NCBI GenBank assembly: GCA_037043455.1
Contig: JAWPHD010003265.1
Coordinates: forward strand, 1 to 64,000
Source of the DNA: Cyrtodaria siliqua
Lineage: Eukaryota; Mollusca; Bivalvia; Adapedonta; Hiatellidae
Reading direction: 5' to 3'
Length of the DNA: 64,000 bases
The notes beneath the pieces were generated by a model, which worked only from the letters and a program-made list of their open reading frames with translations, made no database searches and was not told the DNA's origin. Of this stretch, positions 22,690 through 34,466 are shown piece after piece (position 1 is the first letter of the stretch; the number at the start of each line of letters is the position of its first letter). The translations under genes were made by a program, and so were the position numbers.

Positions 22690-23083
22690 AAAAATAATGC
22701 TCAACCCAATAACTGATTGATATTATACCTAAAACAATAATGCTCAATTCAATAATTGATTATATTATACCTAAAACAATAATGCTCAATTCAATAATTG
22801 ATTATATTATACCTAAAACAATAATGCTCAACCCAATAACTGATTGATATTATACCTAAAACAATAATGCTCAACCCAATAACTGATTGATATTATACCT
22901 AAAACAATAATGCTCAATTCAATAATTGATTATATTATACCTAAAACAATAATGCTCAATTCAATAATTGATTATATTATACCTAAAACAATAATGCTCA
23001 ACCCAATAACTGATTATATTATACCTAATACCTAAAACAATAATGCTCAATTCAATAATTGATTATATGATACCTAAAACAAA
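22690..23083. repeat. 43/44-bp tandem array, nine copies
   Basis: Two alternating unit types: one with CAACCCAATAACTGATTGAT, one with CAATTCAATAATTGATTAT, followed by ATTATACCTAAAACAATAAT. The two types come in pairs, suggesting block copying. Confidence 0.9.
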
Positions 23084-23244
23084 ATACATTTTAATGAAGG
23101 TTTCCCTTTAAAACATTCGCCTAAATAGCAAAAATCATGCTCTTTGTTTCCCCCAATTCCAAAGGAAAACATACTTAATTTTTCCAAATTTAAAGCCATG
23201 GACTAATATGGAAATGATATTCAGATTTAAATTTCACCCTGTTG

Positions 23245-23440
23245 AGGTTGATTATAGGATAAGCAAGGCTGCCATATCCTTCCCCTCCCCCTCTCTGTGG
23301 GGCTGCTCGAAATAACATCAACAATGTGTTGAAACCACAATTCAATTGTATTGGAACCGTGGTAGTTGTCCAAATTAAACAAACTTGCTTTCCCCTCAGA
23401 CTACTGTCCTTCCCATTTGTAACAATATTGGCCTGTCCCA
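23245..23440. repeat. right copy of the ~150-bp direct repeat
   Basis: Matches 22435-22640 (ACCACAATTCAATTGTATTG, CTCAGACTACTGTCC, AACAATATTGGCC). The pair flanks the 43/44-bp array. Confidence 0.6.
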
Positions 23441-23843
23441 AGCACACATTTAATCTCTAATTATAATCCACTTAAACATTACATAACAAAGGGATTAACC
23501 CCAGATCCTTTTCATAAACACAATACAACCTGCCCTGATCCCCATCACAAACACTAGAATAATACGACTAAGATATGTACCAAATAGAAGACTTTGGCCA
23601 AACCATAGAAGGTTCCGCTTTCCAGAACGACCCTATATTTTTAGCAAAATTAAAAATTAAAAATAAAACTTAATCCCGGTGCATGTGTAGTATTATGTAC
23701 TGGTATGTATTCAGTTGGATTATTTCTAATTTAAATGAACCAACACAATATGAGAAACATTTTAAAATTAGCAAGACCTTTTATCACATAACATGGCTTT
23801 TGGGAGTGTAATAAAGCCATGACTTATTTCTCGTAATATTTAT

Positions 23844-24007
23844 AGGTTATTTAACATGGTTCTGTACAATACGGAGATATATTTGGACGAGTACACAGCT
23901 GGAAAAGTCATATTGGACGAGCCGTTAGGCGAGTCCAATATGATTTTTTCCAGCTGTGTACGAGTCCAAATATATCCCGTATTGTACAGAACCATGTTAA
24001 GTAACCT
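23844..24007. repeat. near-perfect 164-bp hairpin
   Basis: Arms 23844-23921 and 23930-24007 are inverted copies with only a handful of differences (e.g. ACGGAGATAT versus ACGGGATAT), and the loop is about 8-10 bases. It is embedded beside a larger element with inverted ends (about 24010-24567). Confidence 0.85.
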
Positions 24008-24009
24008 TT

Positions 24010-24567
24010 TTATTCTATACCTTTATTTTAACCAATCATTTATAATTCGGATATAACTTTCGTTTGTTTCATGCTTTCAAGCAAGTCGCTATGAACATCG
24101 AAAGCACAATTGCATGTAGGTCTATGTATTTTATATATTGTGTTCGACATGGCTTACTCTCAAGCTTTATTTGCTTGAAAGAATGCCCATTTCTCCGTTG
24201 TCAACAGTGATTAAATACTACCGAAGGTCAGTTTCAAACAATGATATATTATGCTAGTTTTTTGTGTTTTTTTTTTTGTTATAAAGGAAAATTAAATAAA
24301 AATATGTGCAATAGATAGGTTTTCATTACTTGACAACAATTTATGGTTAGGTAATGACAGAAGCCTGTCGGTTCTGATTTTTATTCGGACCTTTTCACGC
24401 GTTTCGGTCTTTATCATAGGTTTAACATGGAACCTGTGAAGCGTACAATACGAACAAAATACGGGATATTTTGTACGCGCGTGCGTCCCGATACGGAAAT
24501 ATATTGTACGGTCACATGACTCGAAAGAGCGTCTACGATTGGATGTATAAATTAGGTATAGAATAAA
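24010..24567. mobile_element. probable inverted-repeat element next to the hairpin
   Basis: TATTCTATACCTTTATTTTA at the left is mirrored by TAAATTAGGTATAGAATA at the right. The interior near 24420-24520 reuses words of the hairpin (TTTAACATGGAAC, TACGGGATAT). Confidence 0.45.
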
Positions 24568-24641
24568 CTAGTGTATTACAGATGCAAATGAGGACCGAAT
24601 CACTGTGTTGGTATACAGTAACACATTCAATCTCAACTGTT

Positions 24642-24798
24642 TGCATGGTATATCATACGATACATGGTATATCATACGATACATGGTATATCATACGATA
24701 AGTGGTATATCATACGATACGTGGTATATCATATGATACATGGTATATCATACGATACGTGGTATATCATACGATACATGGTATATCATACGATACTT
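24642..24798. repeat. 19-bp tandem array, eight copies
   Basis: Unit CATGGTATATCATACGATA with few variants. Confidence 0.9.
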
Positions 24799-25214
24799 TA
24801 ACTATTTATCATTATTTAAAATCTTACTTTATAAAATGCAGGTTGGCAACGTTAACTTTGGTTTAAGGTGTCGCATTATTTGTAGAGCGAACGTATTACA
24901 GCCGCGTAACGTAGCTGACGTCATGAAAACATCAAAACGATGTCGTGATTTCCCTCACAAATTCCCGCCATATCACAAATTCCCGCCATATATAAAGTTA
25001 ATTGAGAACATTAAAGTAAAACTATCATGTTGTAGATGTGTTATGTGATAAACAGAATCTTACATTCGTGACTGTGTATTATTGACTTTAATAAACTCAT
25101 TGGATAAAATCATGTTATCCAACTTGTTTATTAAAATAAATAATACAGTCACTCATGCAAGATCCTCTATATAACATTCCAGTTACTCTAAAGGCCTTTG
25201 ACTTGATCTGAATG

Positions 25215-25440
25215 ATGTTTTACGTCATTTTTAGCACATTAGCTTATATTATTATGACGGTCAGTTATTACGTGGTAAAGACAAACCACCCCATATGTCC
25301 CGTTTAGAACCAGTACTGTACGCCTGAAGAATGATGAATTTCTCACTTGGCAAGTCAAGCTCCCAATGGATACGAGCCCACAAAAACAGTAAGAGGCGAA
25401 AAGGTTTAGTCACAGTCTACCATCCCGGCCACGGAGGATC
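25215..25440 (-). mobile_element. tRNA-derived SINE (family S), copy 3, antisense
   Basis: Body AGAACCAGTACTGTACGCC and head region CCAATGGATACGAGCCCACA on the top strand, with a tail region TTTTACGTCATTTTTAGC, as in the other family S copies but more diverged. Confidence 0.55.
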
Positions 25441-25689
25441 TTTACTCTAAAGGAACTAACACGGAAGTCAGCATGGTAATATAATATTGTTTGTTAAATT
25501 GTTCTGAGGTCACGGTGGCCCTGTGTACTATAGCATGTTCGAGTCTGAATCTAGAGAGCGTAGGAACGATCCTCAATGACACCACTGGTTTGCCTTCGCA
25601 ACATCTCGTACACTGCTTTCAGCATTACTCGAATGTAAATGAAATGTTTCCACATCGTGCCGTAGATTCCCGCCAAAACAAATTTGGAC

Positions 25690-26115
25690 GATAAGCTGAT
25701 AGTAAATACAAAATATTAAACCTGTCTTTTGTAGTTTCAGAGAAGAAGACCTTTTTTAAATTTTTCCCCAATGTAACTTTACATAAAACATGTGGCCCCT
25801 GGAGTGGGGCCAAATTAGACCCAGGGTCACCATTTGAAGAAACTTTTTAGAGGAACATAAGCAGATAATAAATACAAAATATTAAACCTTTAGCTCTTAT
25901 AGTTCCAGAGAAGAAGACTTTTTAAGTTTTTCTCTATACATGTCTATGTAAAACTGTGACCCCTGGGGTGGGACCAAATTTGACCACAAGGTCACCATTT
26001 GAACAAACTTTGTAGAGGATCAATAAGCTGATAATAAATAAATAAAAAAAATTAAACCATTATCTCCTGTACTTTCAGAGAAGAAGATTTTTGAAGTTCT
26101 TCCCTATAACAATCT
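25690..26115. repeat. ~165-bp direct repeat, about 2.6 copies
   Basis: Each unit has AAATACAAAATATTAAACC, then TTCAGAGAAGAAGA, GTAAAACTGTGACCCCTGG and AAGGTCACCATTTGAA. Units are diverged. Confidence 0.7.
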
Positions 26116-26367
26116 AAAACTGATCCATCAAGCTCCCAATTTAAGAAAAGAGAACCAATTCTTATGAGAAAAAAAACAACATATATATATATTCAACAAA
26201 AAAACAGACCCTTGAAACAAGGGTTTCTTATAAAATAAAAAAAAAAAGGAAAAAAAAAGGAAAAAAAAAGGAAAAAAAAAGGAAAAAAAGAAAAAAGAAA
26301 AAAAAAATTGACCCCATGAACCAACCTTTCTTATGAAAAATAAAAAATAAATAACAATAGATCTATT

Positions 26368-26932
26368 GTTTAGGGTGCTTGTTTGAGCCAAAGGTTTTTC
26401 TGCAGTAACTTGAGCAATTTAAATAATATGTTTATCAATTATATATCATTAGAACTGGCATTTTTAGTGGTAAATAAAACTAATTTACTTTTGAAAATCG
26501 GTTGAGAAATAAATATTTTACAGCAAAAACGATTTTTTATGGGGCTTTTCCTATGTAAATTCCTTGTGGGACAGCAGAAAATTAAGAAATTTAAAATAAC
26601 TTCAGTTCTTCATATTTTGCTATAAAAGTTTCAGGGTGTCTTATTTACTAATATCCAACAATTTAAACCCTTGTTTGGATAAAAATTCTAAAAATATTTT
26701 TTTCTTAAAATTTTTCATGTAGCAGAATTTTGCATTGAAAATGTCCCATCAAAAACAGCTTTCGCACACAATTTTTTTTATTTCTCAACCAATTCTGAAA
26801 AGTAAGGTGTTTTTATTTACCACTAAAAATGTCTGTTTCACTGATCAATATACAACTTATTTAGGTAGTAGATGAATTTTGTCTGAAAAGTCCAAAAAAA
26901 CTTTGGCTCAAACAAGCGCCCCAAAAAATAAA
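26368..26932. mobile_element. foldback element with ~180-bp arms
   Basis: The left end GCTTGTTTGAGCCAAAG matches the inverted right end CTTTGGCTCAAACAAGC. Further in, ATTTTTAGTGGTAAATAAAA and GGTTGAGAAATAAA pair with TTTATTTACCACTAAAAAT and TTTATTTCTCAACC. A1-rich runs flank it on both sides. No ORF. Confidence 0.75.
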
Positions 26933-26934
26933 AC

Positions 26935-27640
26935 CAAGTTACTTATGAAAAAAAGAAAAAAAGAAAAATACAAAAGTAAAAAAAAAGAAAAAAGAAGAAA
27001 AAAAAAGAAACAACAGGTCAAATACCTAGAATGCTTTACTGATAGATTTTGATAGCTAGATCAGTATTACTGTGAAGTTTCATGAAAACCAGTCATGTAG
27101 TTTCAGAGGAGTAGTCGCTACCAGATTTTAGTATATCTATGTAAACAAAGACGGCCGCTGGCAGCCATGTTTAATGTTGAATCAAATAATTTTCAACAAG
27201 GGTAACATCATGTCTTGCTGATCATGTTAGAGAAAGTCCCATATCAATACCACTAAAGTAGTGTCAGTCATTTTGGTAAAGGTTTTTGAGAAGTAGTCGC
27301 CACAAAATCGCATTTTTAACATCTACTTTTAGCCGTGGCGGCCATCTTGAATTTTCGGCCGACCTGAATTTTTGCTAGGATCAACTAGACATCATTCCTG
27401 TGAAGTTTCATGAAAATCCGTCAAGTAGTTTCAGAGGAGTAGGCGCCACAAGTTTTTCCTATATAACTCTATGTAAACAAAAATGGTCGCTGGCAGCCAT
27501 GTTAGACATCCAATCAAAATAAACTTTGGTTAGGATCCGTTTCTGGTCCGATATAGCTGATTTTCAAATTTGTCCGAGCTTTCATTGATATTAACAATCT
27601 GTTAACGTTTGGTAAAGATCGGATGAAAGATGACGGCCCT
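26935..27640. repeat. polypurine run and a dispersed ~200-bp direct repeat
   Basis: A GAAAAAAG-rich run (26940-27010) is followed by two to three diverged copies of a unit with GTGAAGTTTCATGAAAAYC, GTTTCAGAGGAGTAG and TCTATGTAAACAAA. No gene. Confidence 0.55.
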
Positions 27641-30025
27641 ATCGTCTTGAGGCAAAACAGCATTTTTAACTAAATCAAGGGTCCAATCCGGCTGGTTTTC
27701 GAACTTGGAGTTTGGTTGGGGAAGCTCAGCGAGTCGGCTAGTTTTCGGTGCATACAACATTAATACTAATTTACCGTATATGATTCTTTTATTTTTTAAT
27801 AACTTCTTGTTTTGCGATCTTTAACTACACTTTTATTTAATAATATGTACAACTGGTAGCAATATGAACACCATATTAATACTGATGATTTAACAACAAA
27901 AACACACCATGTTGTCGTGTTTTCCAGTCCAAACATTTTTATAAATATTTCAACCAAACTTAATATGCTGCTTATTAATACTGCACGTGCGCATTTCATA
28001 TAAAACTGAAGGACATTTATGAGGATTTTCTCCCATATTCATATCGGTACTAATCACTCTTCCATATCCCCTCCAGTACCTTTATATAATTTATTTTTGC
28101 AGTCAACAGTGATCGGTAAAATCTGTTTTTTAGAACTATTGAAATAATCAGTAATTAATAACGATTTGCAAATATGCAAGTCATGAAGAAAAACATACAG
28201 GACGTTTCTAGTTAAATATAACTCCAGATATAACTCCAGATTGCCCTGTGAAGTATGGTTGACATTTGACCTTCAGTTCTGATAATATTTTTGCAACAAA
28301 TACTGCACTTCCCCTGATAGGATCGCTATGCAAAATGTACAAAAAAAAAGTGATTTTATTTTTGATTTTTAACTGAATTGTTTTTTTGGGGGGCGGTGGG
28401 GGAAGGCAGCAGGATTTTCTCCCCTAATAGTAGCACAACAGCTCTATGCAAAATGCCGGGGCGCTCTTGTTTTTTTGGGGGAAGATGGGGGTGGGTAGGG
28501 GGGATTTTTGGATATAATAAAAGTTAGAAAATGTATTGAATTTTGAAGATGTTTTATCGATTTATTGTTGACTATAGCAGAGGCACTCTTATTAGGGGAT
28601 ATACAGTATTGCTTTTTTTGTACCCAAGATAGGGTCAACACAACACTACTGTACCAACATATGAATAAACAAGGAGATACAATAGTTTTGCACTGAACCC
28701 TCGCAGTAATAGTGATCCAAATAAGTTACAAACATGTTTTTTGTGTGAATCTCCCCTAAACAAATGAACAATGGTGAAATATGGATCATCAGGTTCTAGA
28801 AAAGGCTGATAAAGATTGGTCGAAATTAAACAGGATCGTTATTTAAGTAGCCCACCTTTGGTAAACCGTTAACAGATAACGCAGTTTTATTGTTAAATTT
28901 AATCTTGTGTTGAGAAAAGAACACACAATTGTAAATTTCTCCTACGTGTGATATATGGTCGATGTCTTGCCGCTGTGTTTATTTTTGTGTTATCTCATGC
29001 CGTTCCTTTGTGAAATAAGTGAATTAAATATTGAATTGTTATACTATAGGAAAAATGCTGAATTGAGAATCTACGTGTTCCTGTGCCCTCCTTGAACGTT
29101 AGGTGGCTGCTCTATTATGCCTACAATTTCGGGGCAGATCCAAGGCGGGGGAGGGCCCTCCCACCATACCCAGCACCCATCCTAAAATCTGAAAAGTTAT
29201 GAAAATTCATACGAGAAAAGCATTTTTCTTTTTTGTTTTATTTTGATTGTCAACCGTTTTTTTTTTAAATTGCGCCCCCTTTAAACTTAAAAAACGTGTT
29301 TGTGTCCGTGTTTTTTGGTTGTAAAGTTGGGCTCCAATTACAGATCAGGTATCCGCTCCTGCAATTTGTACATGCACTGTGCAGTGACACATTATTGCAC
29401 ATATTAAATGGGAAAAAAGAAAACGGAGGTTACTAACAGTGCATGAATAGTATTATAATATTAAAAAATATGCAATATTTATATTGATTTCATCTGTCAA
29501 ATAACCTGAATATTATATCAGACCAAATAAGTATTCTAACTAACATGTTTAGACTGCACTGGATTTTTTTTATAAACACAGAAGGGGTAACAAGTAACCA
29601 TATCCCAAACCTAACAAACCCCAACCATAATAATACATTTACTATAATTTATGTTTGACATTTAATACATAGATAAATGAGCACCTGTTTTGACATAATA
29701 GGCAAATAACTTTCTAACTTACATTGACATAAATTAGGCTTCACAAAAATGTTGCATAAAAGTTTATATTTTGTTTGTTTCCTTAAATTACTTTAAGCTA
29801 CCAGCTTAAAAAGGTATCTGGTTTCAGAAATTGACGCGGTAATTCTGATTTCACAGTATGCTGAACAGAATACAGAGCGATAATTCGGCTTCATTTGCAT
29901 ATGTATTACACTAGTTATGTGATAAATAAACTTATAACATCACATTTATCATACCTAAACTTTATTATTTCTCAATTTGATATGAAACATTCAGATAAAT
30001 TGTAGAAACTTTTCCAATAAATCAA
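27641..30025. other. non-genic region with dispersed G-rich repeat fragments
   Basis: About 28375-28640 (GGGGGGCGGTGGGGG, CACTCTTATTAGGGGATATA) resembles 125-345 and 46.85-47.1 kb. About 29125-29230 (GGGCAGATCCAAGG, AAAATCTGAAAAGTTATGAA) recurs at 45.36-45.43 kb. Otherwise AT-rich with no gene. Confidence 0.4.
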
Positions 30026-30345
30026 CTGAACTGAACACGTTTAACGGCTCATCAACCCACTACAAGCTATTTAGAGCCACCCAGAGAGTGGGGATGGATA
30101 CAGGAACCTACCCTGCTCTTACTTACGAATATATTCCTACGATTCTTTAACATGCCCAGAAGACAGACTCTGATATACAGACTGCCAGGTTTACCTCCCC
30201 ATCCCATGGACGAGTCTAAGTGCAACTTAAGTGGCTTGCCAAGGAACCAACCAACAAAACTCAGTGAAGCCGGTGAGACTTGAACCCGGTCCACCAGATT
30301 TCAAGTCCACTGTTTTATCCCCGGGGCCATGCCTGACCCTCCAAT
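30026..30345 (-). mobile_element. tRNA-derived SINE family C, near full-length antisense copy
   Basis: On the minus strand a tRNA-like head (B box GGGTTCAAGTCTC) precedes a body with the SINE C words CATAGGAATCTA-like, TATCCATCCCCACTCTCTGG and the 3' end GTTGATGAGCCGTTAAA. This copy ties the body fragments elsewhere to a tRNA-type head. Confidence 0.65.
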
Positions 30346-30496
30346 AAACCAAAATGACAACGAAGAAAATAAATCCATTAAATTTTATTTCTCTCAAATT
30401 AACTTTAGAAATAATAGTAGATATTTACAACACATTACCGTAACAATAAATTAGAATAAAATGATATTATCTCATTTTGCAAGTTCACTTACGCCA

Positions 30497-31262
30497 TTAA
30501 GGGAAAAATGGTAATACTGATTTTTAAACTCTCAGGGGCCTCTTTTTCTACATAACTTAAAGGGGTTGATGCACTATTTTCAAACACTATTTATTTAATA
30601 AGGCTCTGAAAAACTTGAAAATAGCTTAAAGAATTATCAAAATGCCATGAAAAAACAAAGAAGATATGACCTATTAAAAATTTGCAAAGAACGTAAATGG
30701 AGGCAGCCATCTTTGAACGATGACGTCATCGCGCCATTTTACCATATATGGCATATTGACAAAACACATTTTAAAGCAAAGAAAATCACTGCAAATTGAT
30801 TTAAAATAAATATATACATGCAAAATGTATAAATTGTATGATTATTTTTCATTTGCAGTGATTTTCTTTGCTTTAAAACACATTTTGTCAATATGCCATA
30901 TATGGTAAATAGGCGCGATGACGTCATCGTTCCAAGATGGCAGCCTCCATTTATGTTTTCTTGCAACTTTTCAATAGGTCATATCTCCTTTATTTTTCAT
31001 GGCATTTTGATCATTCTTTCAGCTTTTTTAAAGTTGTTCAGAGTCCTTTAAAATATACCTTGTTTGAAAAAGTGCATCAACCCCTTTAATTCCATATTGC
31101 AAATTATTATGAATAGTTTTTTTAATATTTCAAAGCAAGTTGTTTTTGCATGTTACTATATGCTGGTTGTATTGCACCAGCAATATATATATTAATATGG
31201 CTATAAGAATAATGAAATATTATTTAAACCACAATTCTATTTAATTATTATCCAAGTAGGTT
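30497..31262 (+). mobile_element. MITE family A, copy 6, split by family D
   Basis: The left part (to 30560) has the family A word TTTTTCTACATAACTT; the right part (from 31086) resumes with CCATATTGCAAATTATTATG and GTTGTTTTTGCATGTTACTA. Between them lies a complete family D element flanked by TTAA. Confidence 0.7.
30561..31085. mobile_element. palindromic MITE family D, copy 2, nested
   Basis: Ends AGGGGTTGATGCACTATTTT and its inverse with exact TTAA on both sides (30557-30560, 31086-31089). Arms pair along most of the length. TGACGTCA occurs in both arms (30721-30728, 30919-30926), each near a CAGCCATCTT/AAGATGGCAGCC word. Confidence 0.85.
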
Positions 31263-31376
31263 AAAAGGGATGCAGGCGATCTGTAAGTTATTGGTGTCAA
31301 ACCAAATACAGGCAATTTGTAACAGTTATTGGTGTCAAACCAAATACAGGCAATCTGTAACAGTTATTGGGTGTCA
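31263..31376. repeat. ~38-bp tandem repeat, three copies
   Basis: AGGCAATCTGTAACAGTTAT plus TGGTGTCAAACCAAATAC. Confidence 0.75.
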
Positions 31377-31523
31377 AAATGTTTGACCTGGAAAACACAA
31401 AGATGTGGCTGTTTTTTGCTGCTTAATCATCAATATTCATTAAAACAGTGTTTATATTGCTATTATTCAAATATTATTCAAATAAAGTGTATTTCGATCA
31501 CATAAGAAGAATTTATAAGCACT

Positions 31524-32462
31524 GTTAAGGGTGCCCTCTGCTGAGGTTTTGGATTTTTGCACTTCCGGAAATTTACATTTGTTATATTTCAAAAATTATA
31601 ATAAAACTGGAAAAAATAATTATACAGTAACAAACTTATGCCCAATAGGGATATTTTAGTGCAAAAAAAATAAAAAAAAATTAGATTTTTTTTTTGACCT
31701 CACATGTTGTGCCCAAAATTGACAATTTTTAACATAAGCCAAAATGGGGGGTAGGGGTACAAAAGATGGTATTTCTCAAAAACCATTTAAGATATTCACT
31801 TAATTTAAACTTTATTACAAAGACATGTGTTAGCATATACATAGACAGGAATAAAAAGTATTTTCCTATTATTTGTTACAGACCTATGCCGTTATATGTC
31901 AGAGCTCGTCGAAATCTAAAAAAGCACATTTTTTTCTCAGTTTTTATTGAATATCTTTCTTATATGCACACCGACCCCCAATTTTTATTTTTTCATTCTG
32001 ATACTCAGGTCTTGTATATATTGTAGACAAAATATCTCAAAAAGTTATCTGTTCCTTTATCATGAAAAATTTATGGATCACAAATTTAAAAATGCAATTT
32101 ATAGTAAACTGGGTGGGGTAATGACAAGGGATGTACTAATTTTTCAGATGGTGATAAAAATACCCCAACCCTTAATTTTTCGTCCTAAAGTATGATCTAT
32201 TACATTAAAAAAGACGGAAAATCGATACCTGTTCTGCAAACCACACTACACACATGTAAGTTGCCATACACAATTTGCAGCTGATTCAGAATTTAAAACC
32301 GCACTGTGAGAGTGTATTACTAAAGATTAATTTTGCGAAAAAGTTAAATCACCGACCCATCATTATTTTTCCAGAAACTAACTAGTAATATGTTAGTCTT
32401 CATAAAAAACAGGGAAATAAAAAATTCTATCTGTTCTGATATTCACCAGAGGGCCCCCTTAA
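31524..32462. mobile_element. TTAA-flanked element J, ~940 bp, single copy
   Basis: The left TTAAGGGTGCCCTCTGCTGA is mirrored by TCACCAGAGGGCCCCCTTAA at the right. The interior is AT-rich and has only short ORFs (86 and 82 codons), neither resembling a transposase. Confidence 0.65.
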
Positions 32463-32546
32463 GCATCAAATGTATTAATATTAATGATTTATACAAATAT
32501 TTTTTAGCCAAGTCAGCTAGTTTTCCAGACCAAACTATTTCATTAA

Positions 32547-33317
32547 CGATAATTCAATTGTATCACGATAATTCAATTGTATCACGATAATTCAACTGTA
32601 TCACGATAATTCAATTGTATCACGATAATTCAATTGTATCACGATAATTCAACTGTATCACGATAATTCAACTGTATCACGATAATTCAATTGTATCACG
32701 ATAATTCAACTGTATCACAATAATTCAACTGTATCACGATAATTCAATTGTATCACGATAATTCAATTGTATCACGATAATTCAATTGTATCAGGATAAT
32801 TCAATTGTATCAGGATAAGTATCAGGATAATTCAATTGTATCAGGATAATTCAATTGTATCACGATAATTCAATTGTATCACGATAATTCAATTGTATCA
32901 CGATAATTCAACTGTATCACGATAATTCAATTGTATCAGGATAATTCAATTGTATCACGATAATTCAATTGTATCAGGATAATTCAATTGTATCAGGATA
33001 ATTCAATTGTATCATGATAATTCAATTGTATCACGATAATTCAATTGTATCACGATAATTCAATTGTATCAGGATAATTCAATTGTATCACGATAATTCA
33101 ATTGTATCACGATAATTCAATTGTATCACGATAATTCAATTGTATCACGATAATTCAATTGTATCACGATAATTCAATTGTATCACGATAATTCAATTGT
33201 ATCACGATAATTCAATTGTGTCACGATAATTCAATTGTGTCACGATAATTCAATTGTATCACGATAATTCAATTGTATCACGATAATTCAATTGTATCAC
33301 AATAATTCAATTGTACC
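32547..33317. repeat. 19-bp minisatellite, about 40 copies
   Basis: Unit ATAATTCAATTGTATCACG. Variants (ATCAGG, CAACTG) occur in local clusters. The core CAATTG is itself palindromic. Confidence 0.95.
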
Positions 33318-33439
33318 ACAGGGCCTAGTTTAGTGCATATATATGCACATTTAATGTGAGACTGAAACACACCATGAAGGTTTAATATGTATTTGGATTG
33401 ACGCCCATAATTTTTCATGATTGCCTCCAGTCCCTTTAA
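33318..33439. mobile_element. element F fragment (TTAA-type end)
   Basis: GGGCCTAGTTTAGTGCATAT at the left (similar to 10.82 kb) and GCCTCCAGTCCCTTTAA at the right (also at 12.12 kb). The right TTAA is shared with the next element. Confidence 0.5.
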
Positions 33440-33580
33440 CCCGCTAAACACGGCTATAATAGCCTTTGCGTCCATTGTAAACCCAGATCAGCCTGCGAGT
33501 AAGTCAGGGTTTACATTGTCCAGCTGCTGATCAGTCGTTTTCCCCAAAACACCCCTTTGTCACATAAATGGAATAGTCTT
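33436..33580 (+). mobile_element. MITE family B, copy 2, right end lost
   Basis: Starts TTAACCCGCTAAACACGGCT and keeps the core with GTCCAGCTGCTGATCAGTCG up to GGAATAGTCTTAA; it then joins family A sequence directly, so both partners lost an end at the junction. Confidence 0.7.
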
Positions 33581-34075
33581 AATACTTTTAAAACTCGCAG
33601 CATCCTGGTAGTGTATCTACATAACATTTGTTCAATAATTAATATTAATTATAAGAATAGTATAAAGCAAATTGTTTTTGCATATTTGTAACTGTTATTA
33701 TTGCTCCAATACAATATTTGTAGAATAACAACGAGCACTGCGGTGGCCGAGTGGTAGAGTGTTGGACCTATGTTCAAAAAGTCGTGGGTTCGATCCCCGC
33801 CATGACCATATTGTGTTGTGTGCCTGAGTAAGACATTTAATCTGCATTTGCGTACTGGTTCTACCCATAAAGACATCAAGAATGGTTAAAATAAGTTCAG
33901 AGAGCTTCGTTACAATCAATGCAAAATAAATCAGTTCAAACTAACAGCGAAAAAAAATTGAAAACTTTATTAAATATAAGAAAGCAGGTTTCAAATTCAA
34001 ACAATAATAAATGAAGACGCTAATTTTAATGCTTGATAACAATTTCCAGACTCCACGTGTTCCTCTAAATGGTCA
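33581..34075 (+). mobile_element. MITE family A, copy 7, interrupted by a SINE
   Basis: Interior words AAAACTCGCAGCATCC, GTTCAATAATTAATATTAAT and GCAAATTGTTTTTGCATAT; resumes after the SINE with AAGCAGGTTTCAAATTC and ends near CCACGTGTTCCTCTAA. Confidence 0.7.
33735..33941 (+). mobile_element. tRNA-derived SINE with target duplication
   Basis: A box TGGCCGAGTGG at 33744-33754 and B box GGTTCGATCCC at 33787-33797, then a non-tRNA body. Flanking TAACAACGA (33726-33734) and TAACAGCGA (33942-33950) look like a 9-bp target duplication with one change. Different body from family S. Confidence 0.75.
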
Positions 34076-34284
34076 GTTGTGAATTAAAACTGTGAAAACA
34101 TGCTACTTCCAGTTCAAATATTCATATAAATCAACTTGTTTAGCATTGACAAGGTTTTGAAGTATTTCACTAATTTACCCAGCCCCATCCCTGTAATCAG
34201 ACAGAATTTCACACTTATATTATGTACTGTTACTTTGTCAAATGCTACAGTTAACTCAATTCAAATTATACCCTCAACCAGCTA

Positions 34285-34466
34285 TATGTAAATGGACTTT
34301 CCTTTCTTTGAATTAAGACCATTCTATTTATGTGACAAAAGGGTGTTTTGGGGGAAATGACTTATCAGCAGCCAGACATTGTAGACCCTGATCAGCCTGC
34401 AAGTTACTGGGTTTATAATGGATGCAAAGGCTATTATAGTCGTGCTTAGTGTGCTTATCGGGTTAA
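34285..34466 (-). mobile_element. MITE family B, copy 3
   Basis: Reverse orientation; core CCCTGATCAGCCTGCAAG, GGCTATTATAGTCGTGCTTA and end ATCGGGTTAA. Confidence 0.65.

Noticed and set aside
23856..24056. 66-codon ORF over the hairpin
   Set aside because: It simply reads through both arms of an inverted repeat.
26128..26391. 87-codon Phe-rich ORF
   Set aside because: It is produced by the GGAAAAAAAA polypurine run read on the minus strand.
31766..32195. Small ORFs (86 and 82 codons) in element J as a transposase remnant
   Set aside because: They are AT-rich frames without recognisable transposase motifs and overlap each other.
32441..32462. CTCF-like CCAGAGGGCCCCC motif
   Set aside because: It is the terminal inverted repeat of element J and only partly fits the CTCF consensus.
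33735..33820. Functional tRNA gene
   Set aside because: A and B boxes are present but the stems do not fold and a SINE body with target duplication follows.
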